Positions 9,024-17,724 of a stretch of 64,000 nucleotides of DNA are shown here, piece after piece (within the stretch, counting starts at the first letter, position 1; the number at the start of each line of letters is the position of its first letter). The position numbers and the translations under genes were made by a program. The DNA lies in the NCBI RefSeq assembly GCF_034274695.1, contig NZ_CP128362.1, positions 2,978,501 through 3,042,500 on the forward strand, read 5' to 3'. This stretch comes from Chitinophaga sp. LS1. Its GTDB lineage: Bacteria > Bacteroidota > Bacteroidia > Chitinophagales > Chitinophagaceae. The notes below the pieces were generated by a model. It searched no databases. It saw only the letters and a list, made by a program, of their open reading frames with translations, and was not told the DNA's origin.

Positions 9024-9542
9024 ATGGCAAAGAATACATTTAATAAAGTTAAGGCGGGTGACCTGGAGCTGAAAGAAAAAGTGGTAGCTATCAACCGTGT
9101 TACCAAAACCACCAAAGGCGGTCGTACTTTCAGTTTTTCTGCCCTGGTAGTAGTAGGTAACGAACACGGTGTAGTAGGTCATGGCCTGGGTAAAGCCAAA
9201 GAAGTACAGGAAGCAATCACTAAAGGTATCGATGATGCCAAGAAAAACCTGATCAAGGTTCCTGTAATGCATGGTACTATTCCTCACGACCAGCTGGCTA
9301 AAGAAGGCGCTGCTAAGGTGCTGATCAAACCAGCCGCTCATGGTACTGGTGTAATCGCCGGAGGTTCTATGCGTGCCGTGCTGGAAAGCGCAGGTATCAC
9401 TGACGTTCTGGCAAAATCTCTGGGTTCTGCAAACCCTCACAACGTGGTAAAAGCTACATTCAAAGCTTTAGGCCTGCTGCGTGAGCCAATACAGATTGCA
9501 AAAACCAGAAGCGTATCTCTGAAGAAAGTATTTAATGGATAA
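9024..9542 (+). CDS. rpsE: 30S ribosomal protein S5
   Basis: 172 aa. S5 takes part in decoding fidelity at the mRNA entry. The dsRNA-binding-like domain has [26 protein letters not shown] (in two parts) and [14 protein letters not shown], and the C-terminal half has [29 protein letters not shown] motifs. Normal size. Confidence 0.96.
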   Translation: MAKNTFNKVKAGDLELKEKVVAINRVTKTTKGGRTFSFSALVVVGNEHGVVGHGLGKAKEVQEAITKGIDDAKKNLIKVPVMHGTIPHDQLAKEGAAKVLIKPAAHGTGVIAGGSMRAVLESAGITDVLAKSLGSANPHNVVKATFKALGLLREPIQIAKTRSVSLKKVFNG

Positions 9543-9616
9543 TAACACCCTATGGTGAAAGGGACTGCTGCACCGCAGCAGCTCCTGTAATTGTAAGGTG
9601 CTAATTCAAAATAACA

Positions 9617-9802
9617 ATGGCAAAGATTAAAGTCACTCAGGTAAAAAGTGGTATAGACCGTCCAGAACGTCAGAAACTGACGCTGAAGGCCCTGGGTCTG
9701 AACAAAATGCACAACACCGTTGAGGTGGAAGCCACTCCCCAGATCCTTGGGATGGTGCGTAAAGTAAATCATCTGGTAAAGGTAGAAGAAGTACAGGGTT
9801 AA
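9617..9802 (+). CDS. rpmD: 50S ribosomal protein L30
   Basis: 61 aa. A small one-domain 50S protein recognised by KVTQVKSGIDRPERQKLTLKALGL and MVRKVNHLVKVEE. Standard length for the short bacterial form. Confidence 0.94.
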   Translation: MAKIKVTQVKSGIDRPERQKLTLKALGLNKMHNTVEVEATPQILGMVRKVNHLVKVEEVQG

Positions 9803-9916
9803 GGCTTTGCCGTTCCTCTGGAAAAAAATGCTACATTTATAGTGGATTATTTGCGAATAACATTATACATTTAATGCGAGCGGTTAATTTCCGCGTAAGT
9901 AAAAAAAATTAACTCA

Positions 9917-10363
9917 ATGAATCTGCACACGTTACAACCTGCACAAGGTTCCGTACATAAAGAAAAACGCCTCGGTCGTGGTGAAGCATCCGGTAAAGGT
10001 GGAACAGCTACAAAAGGTAATAAAGGTGGTCAGTCCCGTGCTGGTTACTCCAGCAAAAGAGGTCACGAAGGTGGTCAGATGCCAATTCAGCGTCGTATGC
10101 CAAAACGTGGTTTCAAGAGCCTGGATCCTACTACCTATGTAGTATTCAACATCGGTCAGCTTGACACCCTGGTAGAAAAATACGGTTTACAGGATTTCTC
10201 TCTGGAAAATCTGTACATGAACGGCTTAATCAGCCGCACTGCAAAAGTAAAAATACTGGGTCAGGGCGAACTGAAGGCTAAAGTTACTGTAAGAGTGAAC
10301 GCTATCAGTGAAAAGGCCAAGCAGCTGATCGAAGCAGCTGGTGGTTCAGTTGAACTGGTGTAA
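9917..10363 (+). CDS. rplO: 50S ribosomal protein L15
   Basis: 148 aa. A late-assembly 50S protein. The glycine-rich N-terminal extension KRLGRGEASGKGGTATKGNKGGQSRAGYS (read in parts) and MPIQRRMPKRGFKS are diagnostic. In the conserved L30-L15-SecY order. Confidence 0.96.
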   Translation: MNLHTLQPAQGSVHKEKRLGRGEASGKGGTATKGNKGGQSRAGYSSKRGHEGGQMPIQRRMPKRGFKSLDPTTYVVFNIGQLDTLVEKYGLQDFSLENLYMNGLISRTAKVKILGQGELKAKVTVRVNAISEKAKQLIEAAGGSVELV

Positions 10364-10380
10364 GTTTTCACGACTGGAGA

Positions 10381-10409
10381 GACGCCTACGGAGTAGTGCG
10401 TCTTTTCAT
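10381..10409 (+). terminator. Hairpin with short T run between rplO and secY
   Basis: AGACGC-CTAC pairs with GTAG-GCGTCT around GGA, with one bulged base, followed by TTTTC. Fits a weak or partial terminator or attenuator that would lower secY expression relative to the ribosomal genes (inference). Confidence 0.5.
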
Positions 10410-10541
10410 CTTTTATTCAGCCAGCGAAATAATACATCACAAATCCCGGCCAGAGTTACTGAAGAGCAGCTAATTGCAGGTTTGGAATTTGGTCCCGCCA
10501 TAACCGGGATGAAATTTTGAATATTAAACATTCATCTTCCT

Positions 10542-11882
10542 GTGAAGAAATTTATCGAAACGATTAAGAATATCTGGAGCATCGAGGATCTGCGTAGCAG
10601 AATCCTGACAACCCTGCTTCTTGTCCTCATTTATCGTGTAGGATCCTATATCGTGTTACCCGGTATCGATGCCAACCTGTTGCATCAGTTCTCAGAGAAA
10701 TCCAATCAGGGTATCCTCGGACTGTTTAATATGTTTGCCGGAGGCTCTTTCTCAAGAGCGTCCATCTTTGCGCTGGGGATCATGCCATTTATCTCTGCCT
10801 CTATCGCCATACAACTGTTGACCATAGCTGTACCTTATTTCCAGAAACTCCAGAAAGAAGGAGAGAGTGGCAGAAAGAAAATCAATCAGTTCACCCGTAT
10901 CCTTACGGTAGTGGTGACCGGTTTTCAGGCGAGTGCGTATGTTGCCTTTCTGAGAGGCCAATCCAGCGGAGCTATTATCGCTGAATATGGTACCTTCTTC
11001 TTCTGGCTCACTACCACAATCGTACTGACTGCAGGTACCCTCTTTGTAATGTGGCTGGGTGAAAAAATCACTGATAAAGGTATCGGTAACGGTACATCCA
11101 TCATCATCATGGTGGGTATCCTTGCCCGCCTTCCTCAGGCCCTGATTCAGGAATTTACCTCCAGAACTGCGGAAGCCGGCGGCGGATTGCTGGTTTTCCT
11201 GATAGAACTGGCAGTATTCATATTCATTACTATCGGTCTGATCCTGCTGGTACAAGGTACCCGCAAGGTACCGGTGAACTATGCTAAACGTATAGTGGGT
11301 AACAAACAATATGGTGGTGTACGCCAGTTCATTCCTCTCAAGGTGAATGCAGCGGGTGTAATGCCAATCATCTTTGCCCAGGCTATCATGTTTATCCCGG
11401 CTACCGTTATTGGTTTTGCTACCAGTGACAGTGCTTCCGGATTCATCCGTATCTTCAGCGACCATACCAATGGTTGGTATAATGTGATCTATGCAGTATT
11501 GGTAATTGTATTCACTTACTTCTACACTGCATTGATCTTCAACCCAACCCAGATGGCCGAAGAAATGAAACGTAACAATGGTTTCATCCCAGGTGTTAAA
11601 CCTGGTACTGCAACTGCAGATTATATTGGTGCAGTTATGGACCGCATCACCCTTCCAGGTGCATTCTTCCTGGCAATGGTGGGTATCCTGCCCGGTGTAG
11701 CTGCTGCCGTGCATATCAACAGTAATTTCGCAACCTTCTTCGGTGGTACTTCACTGCTGATCATGGTGGGTGTTATTCTGGATACGCTGCAGCAGATCGA
11801 AAGCCAGCTTCTGATGCGCCATTACGATGGCCTGATGAGCACTGGCCGTATCAAGGGCAGAACTGCTCCGGCAAATGTTTAA
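10542..11882 (+). CDS. secY: Preprotein translocase subunit SecY
   Basis: 446 aa integral membrane protein with the ten hydrophobic segments of the Sec channel. It forms SecYEG with SecE and SecG for Sec-dependent and SRP-dependent export. Signatures are LLVLIYRVGSYIVLPGID near residue 26, FNMFAGGSFSRASIFALGIMPFISASI (in parts, about residues 62-88), and the cytoplasmic loop with KRIVGNKQYGGVRQFIPLKVN. Translation probably starts with GTG at 10542 (MKKFIETIKNIWS); no ATG nearby gives a better N terminus. A 178-bp spacer with an attenuator-like hairpin separates it from rplO. Confidence 0.95.
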   Translation: MKKFIETIKNIWSIEDLRSRILTTLLLVLIYRVGSYIVLPGIDANLLHQFSEKSNQGILGLFNMFAGGSFSRASIFALGIMPFISASIAIQLLTIAVPYFQKLQKEGESGRKKINQFTRILTVVVTGFQASAYVAFLRGQSSGAIIAEYGTFFFWLTTTIVLTAGTLFVMWLGEKITDKGIGNGTSIIIMVGILARLPQALIQEFTSRTAEAGGGLLVFLIELAVFIFITIGLILLVQGTRKVPVNYAKRIVGNKQYGGVRQFIPLKVNAAGVMPIIFAQAIMFIPATVIGFATSDSASGFIRIFSDHTNGWYNVIYAVLVIVFTYFYTALIFNPTQMAEEMKRNNGFIPGVKPGTATADYIGAVMDRITLPGAFFLAMVGILPGVAAAVHINSNFATFFGGTSLLIMVGVILDTLQQIESQLLMRHYDGLMSTGRIKGRTAPANV

Positions 11883-11911
11883 TTCTCATTAGACAGCTGG
11901 GTCGTAAGTAG

Positions 11912-11967
11912 CCACAGAAGCATAAAGCAGACAGCAGCTAACCCTGCTGCAGGCTTTATGCTTGGTG
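11912..11967 (+). promoter_or_regulatory. Long hairpin between secY and map
   Basis: GCCAC..AAGCATAAAGC on the left pairs with GCTTTATGCTT..GTGGC on the right, with an inner GCAGC/GCTGC stem. No T tract follows. It may stabilise the upstream message or be a processing site. Confidence 0.5.
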
Positions 11968-12008
11968 GCTTCACTGTTTAAAAGACACAAGTCCAACCCG
12001 TTTTTACT

Positions 12009-12809
12009 ATGGTGCATTATAAGACTAAAGACGAAATCGAATTGATGCGCAAAAGCGCATTATTAGTGAGCGCAACATTGGAAGAGGTAGCTAAGAAGCT
12101 GAAACCGGGTATGACTACTGATGATATCGACAAGATCGTTGAAGACTTCATCGTAGCCAACGGCGCCGTACCTTCCTTCAAGAACTATAAAGGGTTCCCT
12201 AAGGCCTGCTGTATCTCTGTGAATGCAGAGGTGGTACATGGTATTCCTAACAGCTACGTGGTACAGGATGGCGACATCGTGAGCGTAGACGTAGGGGTAT
12301 TGCTGAACGGCTTCCATGGCGACAGTGCTTACACCTTTGCGGTAGGTAATGTAAAACCGGAAGTTTTACAGTTAATGAAGGCAACCAAGGCCGCTTTGTA
12401 TAAAGGTATAGAGAAAGCTGTGGCAGGTAACCGTGTTGGTGACATCGCTCATGCTATTCAGGAATATACCGAGAAAGAGAGGGGGTATGGCGTGGTACGT
12501 GAGCTGGTAGGTCATGGTCTGGGTCGTCACCTGCACGAAGATCCTCAGGTACCTAATTACGGTAAGAGAGGCAGTGGTCCTATCATGAAAGAAGGACTGG
12601 TGATTGCGATCGAACCGATGATCAACCTGGGCACAAAGGACGTGGAGTATATGGAAGATGGGTGGACAGTGATCACCCGCGACGAGAAACCTTCCGTTCA
12701 CTTTGAGCACAATGTGGCAGTAATGAAAGGGAAAGCAGACCTTTTATCGTCATTTGCCGGTATCGAGAAGGCAGAGGCGGAAAATCCTGCATTAACCGCA
12801 ACCTATTGA
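12009..12809 (+). CDS. map: Type I methionine aminopeptidase
   Basis: 266 aa, close to the ~250-265 aa of bacterial type Ia enzymes. It removes the initiator Met from nascent proteins using two divalent metals. The pita-bread metal ligands can be placed: two Asp in VSVDVGVLLNGFHGDSAYTF, His in GHGLGRHLHEDP, and Glu in AIEPMI and HFEHNVAV. Located in the classic secY-map-infA order. Confidence 0.96.
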   Translation: MVHYKTKDEIELMRKSALLVSATLEEVAKKLKPGMTTDDIDKIVEDFIVANGAVPSFKNYKGFPKACCISVNAEVVHGIPNSYVVQDGDIVSVDVGVLLNGFHGDSAYTFAVGNVKPEVLQLMKATKAALYKGIEKAVAGNRVGDIAHAIQEYTEKERGYGVVRELVGHGLGRHLHEDPQVPNYGKRGSGPIMKEGLVIAIEPMINLGTKDVEYMEDGWTVITRDEKPSVHFEHNVAVMKGKADLLSSFAGIEKAEAENPALTATY

Positions 12810-12898
12810 TAGTTAATGAGTAAGGACGATTATAATTCGTTTTCTCAGACAATTATTCAGGTTTATTTTTAGAATTTTATTTTTTACGAAGATTTCGC

Positions 12899-12906
12899 TA
12901 TCTTTG
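12899..12906 (+). promoter_or_regulatory. -7 element upstream of infA
   Basis: TATCTTTG, a consensus TAnnTTTG, lies 17 nt before the infA start in a very AT-rich 114-bp spacer. It probably opens the infA-rpmJ-rpsM-rpsK-rpsD-rpoA-rplQ unit. No TTG is seen at the ideal -33 distance. Confidence 0.6.
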
Positions 12907-12923
12907 CAGTCCTAAAAATTTTT

Positions 12924-13142
12924 ATGGCAAAACAGGCACTCATTAAACAGGATGGAATAATACTAGAAGCCTTGTCTAACGCTATGTTCCGGGTGAAATT
13001 GGAAAATGGGCATGAGATTTTGGCCACCATTTCTGGCAAAATGAGAATGCACTATATCCGCATCCTTCCTGGCGATAAGGTAGGGGTCGAGATGAGCCCA
13101 TATGATTTGAGCAGAGGAAGGATCATATTTAGATATAAATAA
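12924..13142 (+). CDS. infA: Translation initiation factor IF-1
   Basis: 72 aa single S1/OB-fold domain, exact usual length. IF-1 binds the A site of the 30S subunit during initiation. [32 protein letters not shown] (in parts) and [28 protein letters not shown] (in parts) are the family signatures. Confidence 0.97.
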   Translation: MAKQALIKQDGIILEALSNAMFRVKLENGHEILATISGKMRMHYIRILPGDKVGVEMSPYDLSRGRIIFRYK

Positions 13143-13168
13143 ACACATAGACTTATAACTCATAACTT

Positions 13169-13285
13169 ATGAAGGTAAGAGCTTCCATAAAAAAAAGAAG
13201 TGCAGATTGTAAGATCGTGCGCAGGAAGGGTAAATTGTTGGTGATCAACAAGAAGAATCCTCGTTTTAAACAACGTCAGGGTTAA
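13169..13285 (+). CDS. rpmJ: 50S ribosomal protein L36 (zinc-free type)
   Basis: 38 aa, starting [15 protein letters not shown] and ending NPRFKQRQG, the normal L36 length. L36 helps 50S assembly near the 23S helices under the peptidyl-transferase centre. The classical zinc ligands (three Cys and one His) are replaced by Ser, Asn and Phe, leaving only Cys14. So this is a C-minus paralogue that cannot form the usual zinc ribbon. It sits 26 bp after infA and 34 bp before rpsM, its universal location. Confidence 0.95.
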   Translation: MKVRASIKKRSADCKIVRRKGKLLVINKKNPRFKQRQG

Positions 13286-13319
13286 TCATATTAAATAAAC
13301 TAGAAAATTTAATTCAAAT

Positions 13320-13700
13320 ATGGCACGTATAGCCGGTATCGATCTACCTAAGAATAAAAGAGGAGAAATTGGTCTGACCTATATCTATGGTATTGGCCGT
13401 TCTACCGCTCAGTACATTCTGGAGAAGTCAGGAATTGACTTTAACAAGAAAGTAAAAGACTGGAACGATGATGAGCAGACAACTATCCGTAACATCATCA
13501 ATGGTGAGTTTAAGGTAGAAGGTCAGCTGCGTTCTGAAGTACAAATGAATATCAAGCGTCTGCTGGATATCGCTTGTTACCGTGGTCTTCGCCACAGAAA
13601 GGGCTTACCGCTCAGAGGCCAGCGTACTCGTACTAACAGCCGTACCCGTAAAGGTAAACGTAAGACGGTTGCAGGTAAGAAAAAAGCGCCTAAGAAATAA
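13320..13700 (+). CDS. rpsM: 30S ribosomal protein S13
   Basis: 126 aa. S13 is in the 30S head and contacts the P-site tRNA and the L5 bridge. [26 protein letters not shown] (in parts) and the C-terminal [20 protein letters not shown] motif are diagnostic. The tail is strongly basic. Confidence 0.97.
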   Translation: MARIAGIDLPKNKRGEIGLTYIYGIGRSTAQYILEKSGIDFNKKVKDWNDDEQTTIRNIINGEFKVEGQLRSEVQMNIKRLLDIACYRGLRHRKGLPLRGQRTRTNSRTRKGKRKTVAGKKKAPKK

Positions 13701-13721
13701 TCTTGATAATACAAATAACAA

Positions 13722-13784
13722 GTTCCAGTTTCCAATTGTCGTAAAGATGACGTGGTGTATCTGGAACCTGGAACCTGGAATTTT
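13722..13784 (+). promoter_or_regulatory. Spacer with CTGGAA direct repeats and hairpin
   Basis: TTCCAG and TTTCCA on the left can pair with the triplicated CTGGAAC block on the right (CTGGAACCTGGAACCTGGAA, 13761-13780). It fills most of the 92-bp spacer between rpsM and rpsK. No T tract. The tandem repeats make it look like a mobile hairpin remnant or processing signal (inference). Confidence 0.4.
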
Positions 13785-13792
13785 ATATAATT

Positions 13793-14194
13793 ATGGCAAA
13801 AGCACAAAATACAAAAGCTGCAGCTAGCAAGAAAAGGGTAGTTAAAGTAGATAACTACGGTGATGTTCACATTTCTGCTAGTTTCAACAACATTATCATC
13901 AGCATTACCAACAAGCAAGGACAGGTAATCTCCTGGTCTACTGCTGGTAAAATGGGCTTCAAGGGTTCTAAGAAGAACACTCCATATGCTGCCCAGCTGG
14001 CTGCTTCCGATGCTGCTAAAGTAGCACTGGATGCTGGTCTGAAAAGAGCAGATGTTTTTGTAAAAGGTCCAGGAGCAGGACGTGAGAGCGCAATCCGTGC
14101 GATCGCTAACTCCGGTATCGAAGTGACTATGATCAAGGATGTGACTCCGCTGCCACACAATGGTTGCCGTCCTCCTAAGAAGAGAAGAGTATAG
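13793..14194 (+). CDS. rpsK: 30S ribosomal protein S11
   Basis: 133 aa. S11 forms the platform of the 30S subunit near the E-site m[55 protein letters not shown] and the C-terminal [18 protein letters not shown] are all diagnostic. Confidence 0.97.
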   Translation: MAKAQNTKAAASKKRVVKVDNYGDVHISASFNNIIISITNKQGQVISWSTAGKMGFKGSKKNTPYAAQLAASDAAKVALDAGLKRADVFVKGPGAGRESAIRAIANSGIEVTMIKDVTPLPHNGCRPPKKRRV

Positions 14195-14215
14195 TATCTA
14201 TATAATATACTGAAG

Positions 14216-14343
14216 ATTTTCGAAAGTGGATAGCTGAGGGAAAACTCTCACTGACTACTTTCGAATTTCTAATTCAGAAATTTTAACAAACAAGTGGGTA
14301 TATGATCGTGTTTAAGATTTTTTAAAGATCATATATCGTAACT
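14216..14343 (+). promoter_or_regulatory. Structured leader before rpsD
   Basis: Two stems fill the 167-bp spacer: TTCGAAAGT (about 14218) pairs with ACTTTCGAA, and ATATGATC (about 14299) pairs with GATCATAT (about 14328). In E. coli S4 represses its own operon from a structured leader; whether this leader does the same is inference only. Confidence 0.4.
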
Positions 14344-14361
14344 AAAAAATCTAGTAACAAA

Positions 14362-14967
14362 ATGGCAAGGTACACAGGACCAAAGACCAAGATCTCCAGA
14401 ATTTTCGGAGAGCCGATTTTAGGTAACGGTAAGTATTTAGGAAAGAACAGCAACCCTCCGGGTCAGCATGGTGCAACCCGTAAGCGTAAACAGCTGGGTG
14501 AATACGCACTGCAGCTGCGTGAAAAACAGAAAGCTAAGTACACTTATGGTGTATTAGAGCGTCAGTTCGCTAACCTGTTCGTTGAGGCAAACCGTCGTAA
14601 AGGCGTTACCGGTGAAGTATTGATCAAATTACTGGAAGCTCGTCTGGATAATGCAGTATTCCGTATGGGTATTGCTCCTTCCCGTCCTGCTGCTCGTCAG
14701 CTGGTGTCTCACAAGCACATCACTGTAAACGGTCAGGTAATGAACATCCCTTCTTATCAACTGCAACCAGGTGATATCATCGGACTGAAAGAATCTGCTG
14801 CAACTAACACTGCAATCACCAGCAACATTCGTGGTAAAAACCCTAAATTCAGCTGGTTGGATTGGAACGAGAAAGAACTGAAAGGTACTTTCATCGCCTA
14901 TCCTGAAAGGGAAGCAGTTCCTGAGAATATCAAGGAACAGCTGATCGTAGAATTGTACTCTAAATAA
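14362..14967 (+). CDS. rpsD: 30S ribosomal protein S4
   Basis: 201 aa, normal for the family. S4 starts 30S assembly on the 16S 5' domain. [19 protein letters not shown] at the start, an S4 RNA-binding domain around residues 92-155 ([30 protein letters not shown] in parts), and the C-terminal [12 protein letters not shown] are diagnostic. Confidence 0.97.
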   Translation: MARYTGPKTKISRIFGEPILGNGKYLGKNSNPPGQHGATRKRKQLGEYALQLREKQKAKYTYGVLERQFANLFVEANRRKGVTGEVLIKLLEARLDNAVFRMGIAPSRPAARQLVSHKHITVNGQVMNIPSYQLQPGDIIGLKESAATNTAITSNIRGKNPKFSWLDWNEKELKGTFIAYPEREAVPENIKEQLIVELYSK

Positions 14968-15093
14968 TAACAATACTTTAGCCGTTAGCGAAGCATCGTC
15001 AGTTATCAATGTAAGTTTCTTATATTGGTATCTAATGATTGCCTGCTGACGGCTATTGGCAGTTTTACATAAACATTTAAACTTAACATATCA

Positions 15094-16089
15094 ATGGCAA
15101 TTCTGAATTTCCAAAAGCCTGATAAGATCGTTTTGCAAAAGTCAACAGACTTTGAAGCTCAATTCGAATTCCGGCCGTTAGAACCGGGTTATGGGGTGAC
15201 TGTAGGTAACGCGCTTCGTCGTGTCCTGTTGTCATCACTGGAGGGTTATGCCATTGTGGGAATAAAGATAGAAGGAGCAGACCACGAGTTTGCAACTTTA
15301 AAAGGAATTACCGAAGACGTAACTGAGATCATCCTGAACCTGAAACAGGTTCGTTTCAAAAGGATCGTGGAGAATGAAGTGAGCAACGAAAAGATCCAGA
15401 TCTCTATCAAAGGTAAGACCGAGTTCCGTGCTGATATGATCGAGAAAGCTACCAGTGCTTTCCAGATTATGAATCCTGAGTTACTCATCTGCACACTCGA
15501 TCCATCTTCAAAGCTGGATATCGAACTGACTATCGGTAAAGGCCGTGGTTATGTGCCTGCTGAGGAAAACAAACCAAAGGATGCAGTATTCGGCTACATC
15601 GCCATCGACTCTATCTTTACACCTATTAAGAATGTAAAGTATAGCATTGAAAATACCCGTGTGGAGCAGAAGACTGACTACGAGAAGCTGATCATGGAAG
15701 TGATCACTGATGGTACCATCCACCCGGAAGAAGCTGTTAAACAAGCTTCCCGCATCCTGATCCAGCACCTGATGATCATCACTGACGAAAATATCAGCTT
15801 TGATACGAAGGATACTGAGAAAGAAGATGTGGTTGATGAACAAACACTGCAGCTGCGTAAGATCCTGAAGACTCCACTGGAAGATCTGGATCTGAGCGTA
15901 CGTGCTTTCAACTGTCTGAAAGCTGCTAAAATCAACTCCCTGAGCGAACTGGTACAGTACGAACAGGAAGAGCTGATGAAGTTCAGAAACTTTGGTCAGA
16001 AATCCCTGAGCGAAATCGAGCAGGTACTGAACGAAAGAGGTCTGCATTTCGGTATGGATCTTTCCAAACTGAAACTAGACGAAGAATAG
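15094..16089 (+). CDS. rpoA: RNA polymerase alpha subunit
   Basis: 331 aa. The N-terminal domain (about 1-230) dimerises and nucleates RNA polymerase assembly; [25 protein letters not shown] is the family's hallmark (residues 31-55, cited in parts). A linker follows, then the alpha-CTD (about 255-322) with [21 protein letters not shown], which contacts UP elements and activators. It is placed S4-alpha-L17 as in other bacteria. Confidence 0.97.
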   Translation: MAILNFQKPDKIVLQKSTDFEAQFEFRPLEPGYGVTVGNALRRVLLSSLEGYAIVGIKIEGADHEFATLKGITEDVTEIILNLKQVRFKRIVENEVSNEKIQISIKGKTEFRADMIEKATSAFQIMNPELLICTLDPSSKLDIELTIGKGRGYVPAEENKPKDAVFGYIAIDSIFTPIKNVKYSIENTRVEQKTDYEKLIMEVITDGTIHPEEAVKQASRILIQHLMIITDENISFDTKDTEKEDVVDEQTLQLRKILKTPLEDLDLSVRAFNCLKAAKINSLSELVQYEQEELMKFRNFGQKSLSEIEQVLNERGLHFGMDLSKLKLDEE

Positions 16090-16161
16090 TCTAAACTACT
16101 TTATAACATAAGTACTCTGTAATTCCTGACACGGTACAGGGGAATCTAAAATCACAATGTC

Positions 16162-16638
16162 ATGCGTCACGGTAATAAAGTGAACCACTTAAGCAGAACT
16201 GCTTCTCATCGTAAAGCCCTGTTATCTAACCTGGCTATCGAATTGATCAATCACAAACGTATCACCACCACCCTGGCGAAAGCTAAGGCGCTGCGTGTTT
16301 ATGTTGAGCCTCTGCTGACAAGAGCAAAGGACGATTCTACCCACAACCGTAGAATTGTGTTCAGCTACCTGCAGAACAAAGAAGCGATCAAGGAAATCTT
16401 TGGTGCAGTAAGCGAGAAAATCGCAAACCGCCCAGGTGGTTATACCCGTATCATCAAGCTTGGCAAACGTATGGGCGATAATGCTGAAACTGCACTGATC
16501 GAACTGGTTGATTTCAACGAAATCTACGGTGGTAAAGTGGAAGAGAAAGCAGCTCCTGCGAAGAAAACCCGTCGTGCCGGCGGTGCTAAGAAGAATGATG
16601 CAGCGGCAAATGCAACTGAAGAGAAAACTGCTGAGTAA
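16162..16638 (+). CDS. rplQ: 50S ribosomal protein L17 with long C-terminal tail
   Basis: 158 aa; the core (1-118) is normal L17, beginning [21 protein letters not shown]. From about residue 119 an Ala/Lys/Glu-rich tail follows ([18 protein letters not shown]), as common in Bacteroidota. L17 sits near the tunnel exit. It is the last gene of the operon and is followed by a strong terminator. Confidence 0.96.
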   Translation: MRHGNKVNHLSRTASHRKALLSNLAIELINHKRITTTLAKAKALRVYVEPLLTRAKDDSTHNRRIVFSYLQNKEAIKEIFGAVSEKIANRPGGYTRIIKLGKRMGDNAETALIELVDFNEIYGGKVEEKAAPAKKTRRAGGAKKNDAAANATEEKTAE

Positions 16639-16670
16639 TTAGCAAATAGTATCCGAAGATAATGAAAGAG

Positions 16671-16697
16671 TCCCGGGAGTAATCCCGGGATTTTTTT
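16671..16697 (+). terminator. Terminator of the ribosomal superoperon
   Basis: TCCCGGGA (16671-16678), loop GTAA, TCCCGGGA (16683-16690) and seven T residues. A textbook intrinsic terminator 32 bp after the rplQ stop. Confidence 0.93.
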
Positions 16698-16806
16698 ATT
16701 TGTAGAATAGGAGAGGGCCTCTGGCAGCTGTCGTATTATTCAATTAATTAATTAGATTATTTTGTAATATTGCTAACAGGACAACTAACCATAATCTCTG
16801 AAACCT

Positions 16807-17628
16807 ATGATTTATTTAAAGTGCAACGCCTGTGCTCACCACAACCCGTCACGCTCTGAATTCCTCACATTTTGTGAAAAATGTGGCAAAAAGATAGAGA
16901 ACTGCTTCTCTAACTGGAAACAAAAACGCCCGGAAGGCGATTTTGAAGCATTCCAACAGGAAGTTGGCATCTATGTGAAAGAAGAAGAACCTAAAGAAAG
17001 TCTCAAAGAAAGATATATTAAATGGGCCGGCCGGCGGGGTGCGCTTGTATCCCTGATTCTCGTAATAGGTCTTGCTGCAGTAGCCGGGGGGTATTTCGGC
17101 AAGAAAATGGTCATAAGCATCATCTATCCTAAAATAGATAAGTCCTGGCTCTATTCGACCTGGGAAACTGTTGTTATTGGCCGCCAGGCGGTCGAAATAA
17201 GCACACCAATGCACCTGGGTGTCAACGACCAGCCACTGACCCCTGAACTGGCTCCGCTGGTTGAATATGCCAAAAGCTATCGTAACCGATCAGAGGAAGG
17301 TATGCAGGTAATGGTAAACATGTTCAGCTTCCGGACTAACATTTCGAACGATCTGGAACTTGCAGCTACTACTGCTGCGAACGGAATGCAGAAAGAAGAT
17401 GCCATCTCTGATCTGAAATATACGACCAGCCACATTACTCAAAGTGGTATGGATGCATTGCTGCTGCAGGGTACCTTTAGCTACAAAGGTTCCCTTCGAC
17501 TCTCATTTTATGACCTGCTGGTGACCCGTGGACAACACCGCTGGGAAATTGGAATAAGGTACCGTGATGATGATAAAGATGCATCTACAGCCGCATTACG
17601 TATCATAAAATCGATACATATTAAGTAA
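16807..17628 (+). CDS. Zinc-ribbon single-pass membrane protein, unknown function
   Basis: 273 aa. The first 40 residues hold two Cys pairs (CNAC at 6-9 and CEKC at 23-26), a likely zinc ribbon. A hydrophobic segment at about 79-103 (GALVSLILVIGLAAVAGGYF) is a probable membrane anchor. The rest, about 170 residues, is predicted outside the cytoplasm and has no motif I recognise; it is mixed alpha/beta with a terminal block ending RIIKSIHIK. A cytoplasmic zinc ribbon joined to an extracytoplasmic domain recalls zinc-ribbon membrane proteins of envelope stress, but that is only a resemblance. It stands alone between two terminated or promoter-bearing units. Start ATG 16807. Confidence 0.85.
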   Translation: MIYLKCNACAHHNPSRSEFLTFCEKCGKKIENCFSNWKQKRPEGDFEAFQQEVGIYVKEEEPKESLKERYIKWAGRRGALVSLILVIGLAAVAGGYFGKKMVISIIYPKIDKSWLYSTWETVVIGRQAVEISTPMHLGVNDQPLTPELAPLVEYAKSYRNRSEEGMQVMVNMFSFRTNISNDLELAATTAANGMQKEDAISDLKYTTSHITQSGMDALLLQGTFSYKGSLRLSFYDLLVTRGQHRWEIGIRYRDDDKDASTAALRIIKSIHIK

Positions 17629-17687
17629 TTGCTGAGGTGGGCGAAGAATTAATCTGAGTTTTTCTCAATTCTTAAGCTATTATTCAA

Positions 17688-17695
17688 TAACTTTG
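17688..17695 (+). promoter_or_regulatory. -7 element of carA
   Basis: TAACTTTG matches TAnnTTTG, 29 nt before the carA start. No TTG at the -33 position; AT-rich surroundings. Confidence 0.65.
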
Positions 17696-17724
17696 CACGA
17701 TTTTTTAAAAAAGAATAATAAGCA

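Noticed and set aside
13722..13784. Tandem CTGGAAC block as a protein-coding repeat
   Set aside because: It lies in a spacer, and frames through it are short or antisense to rpsK.
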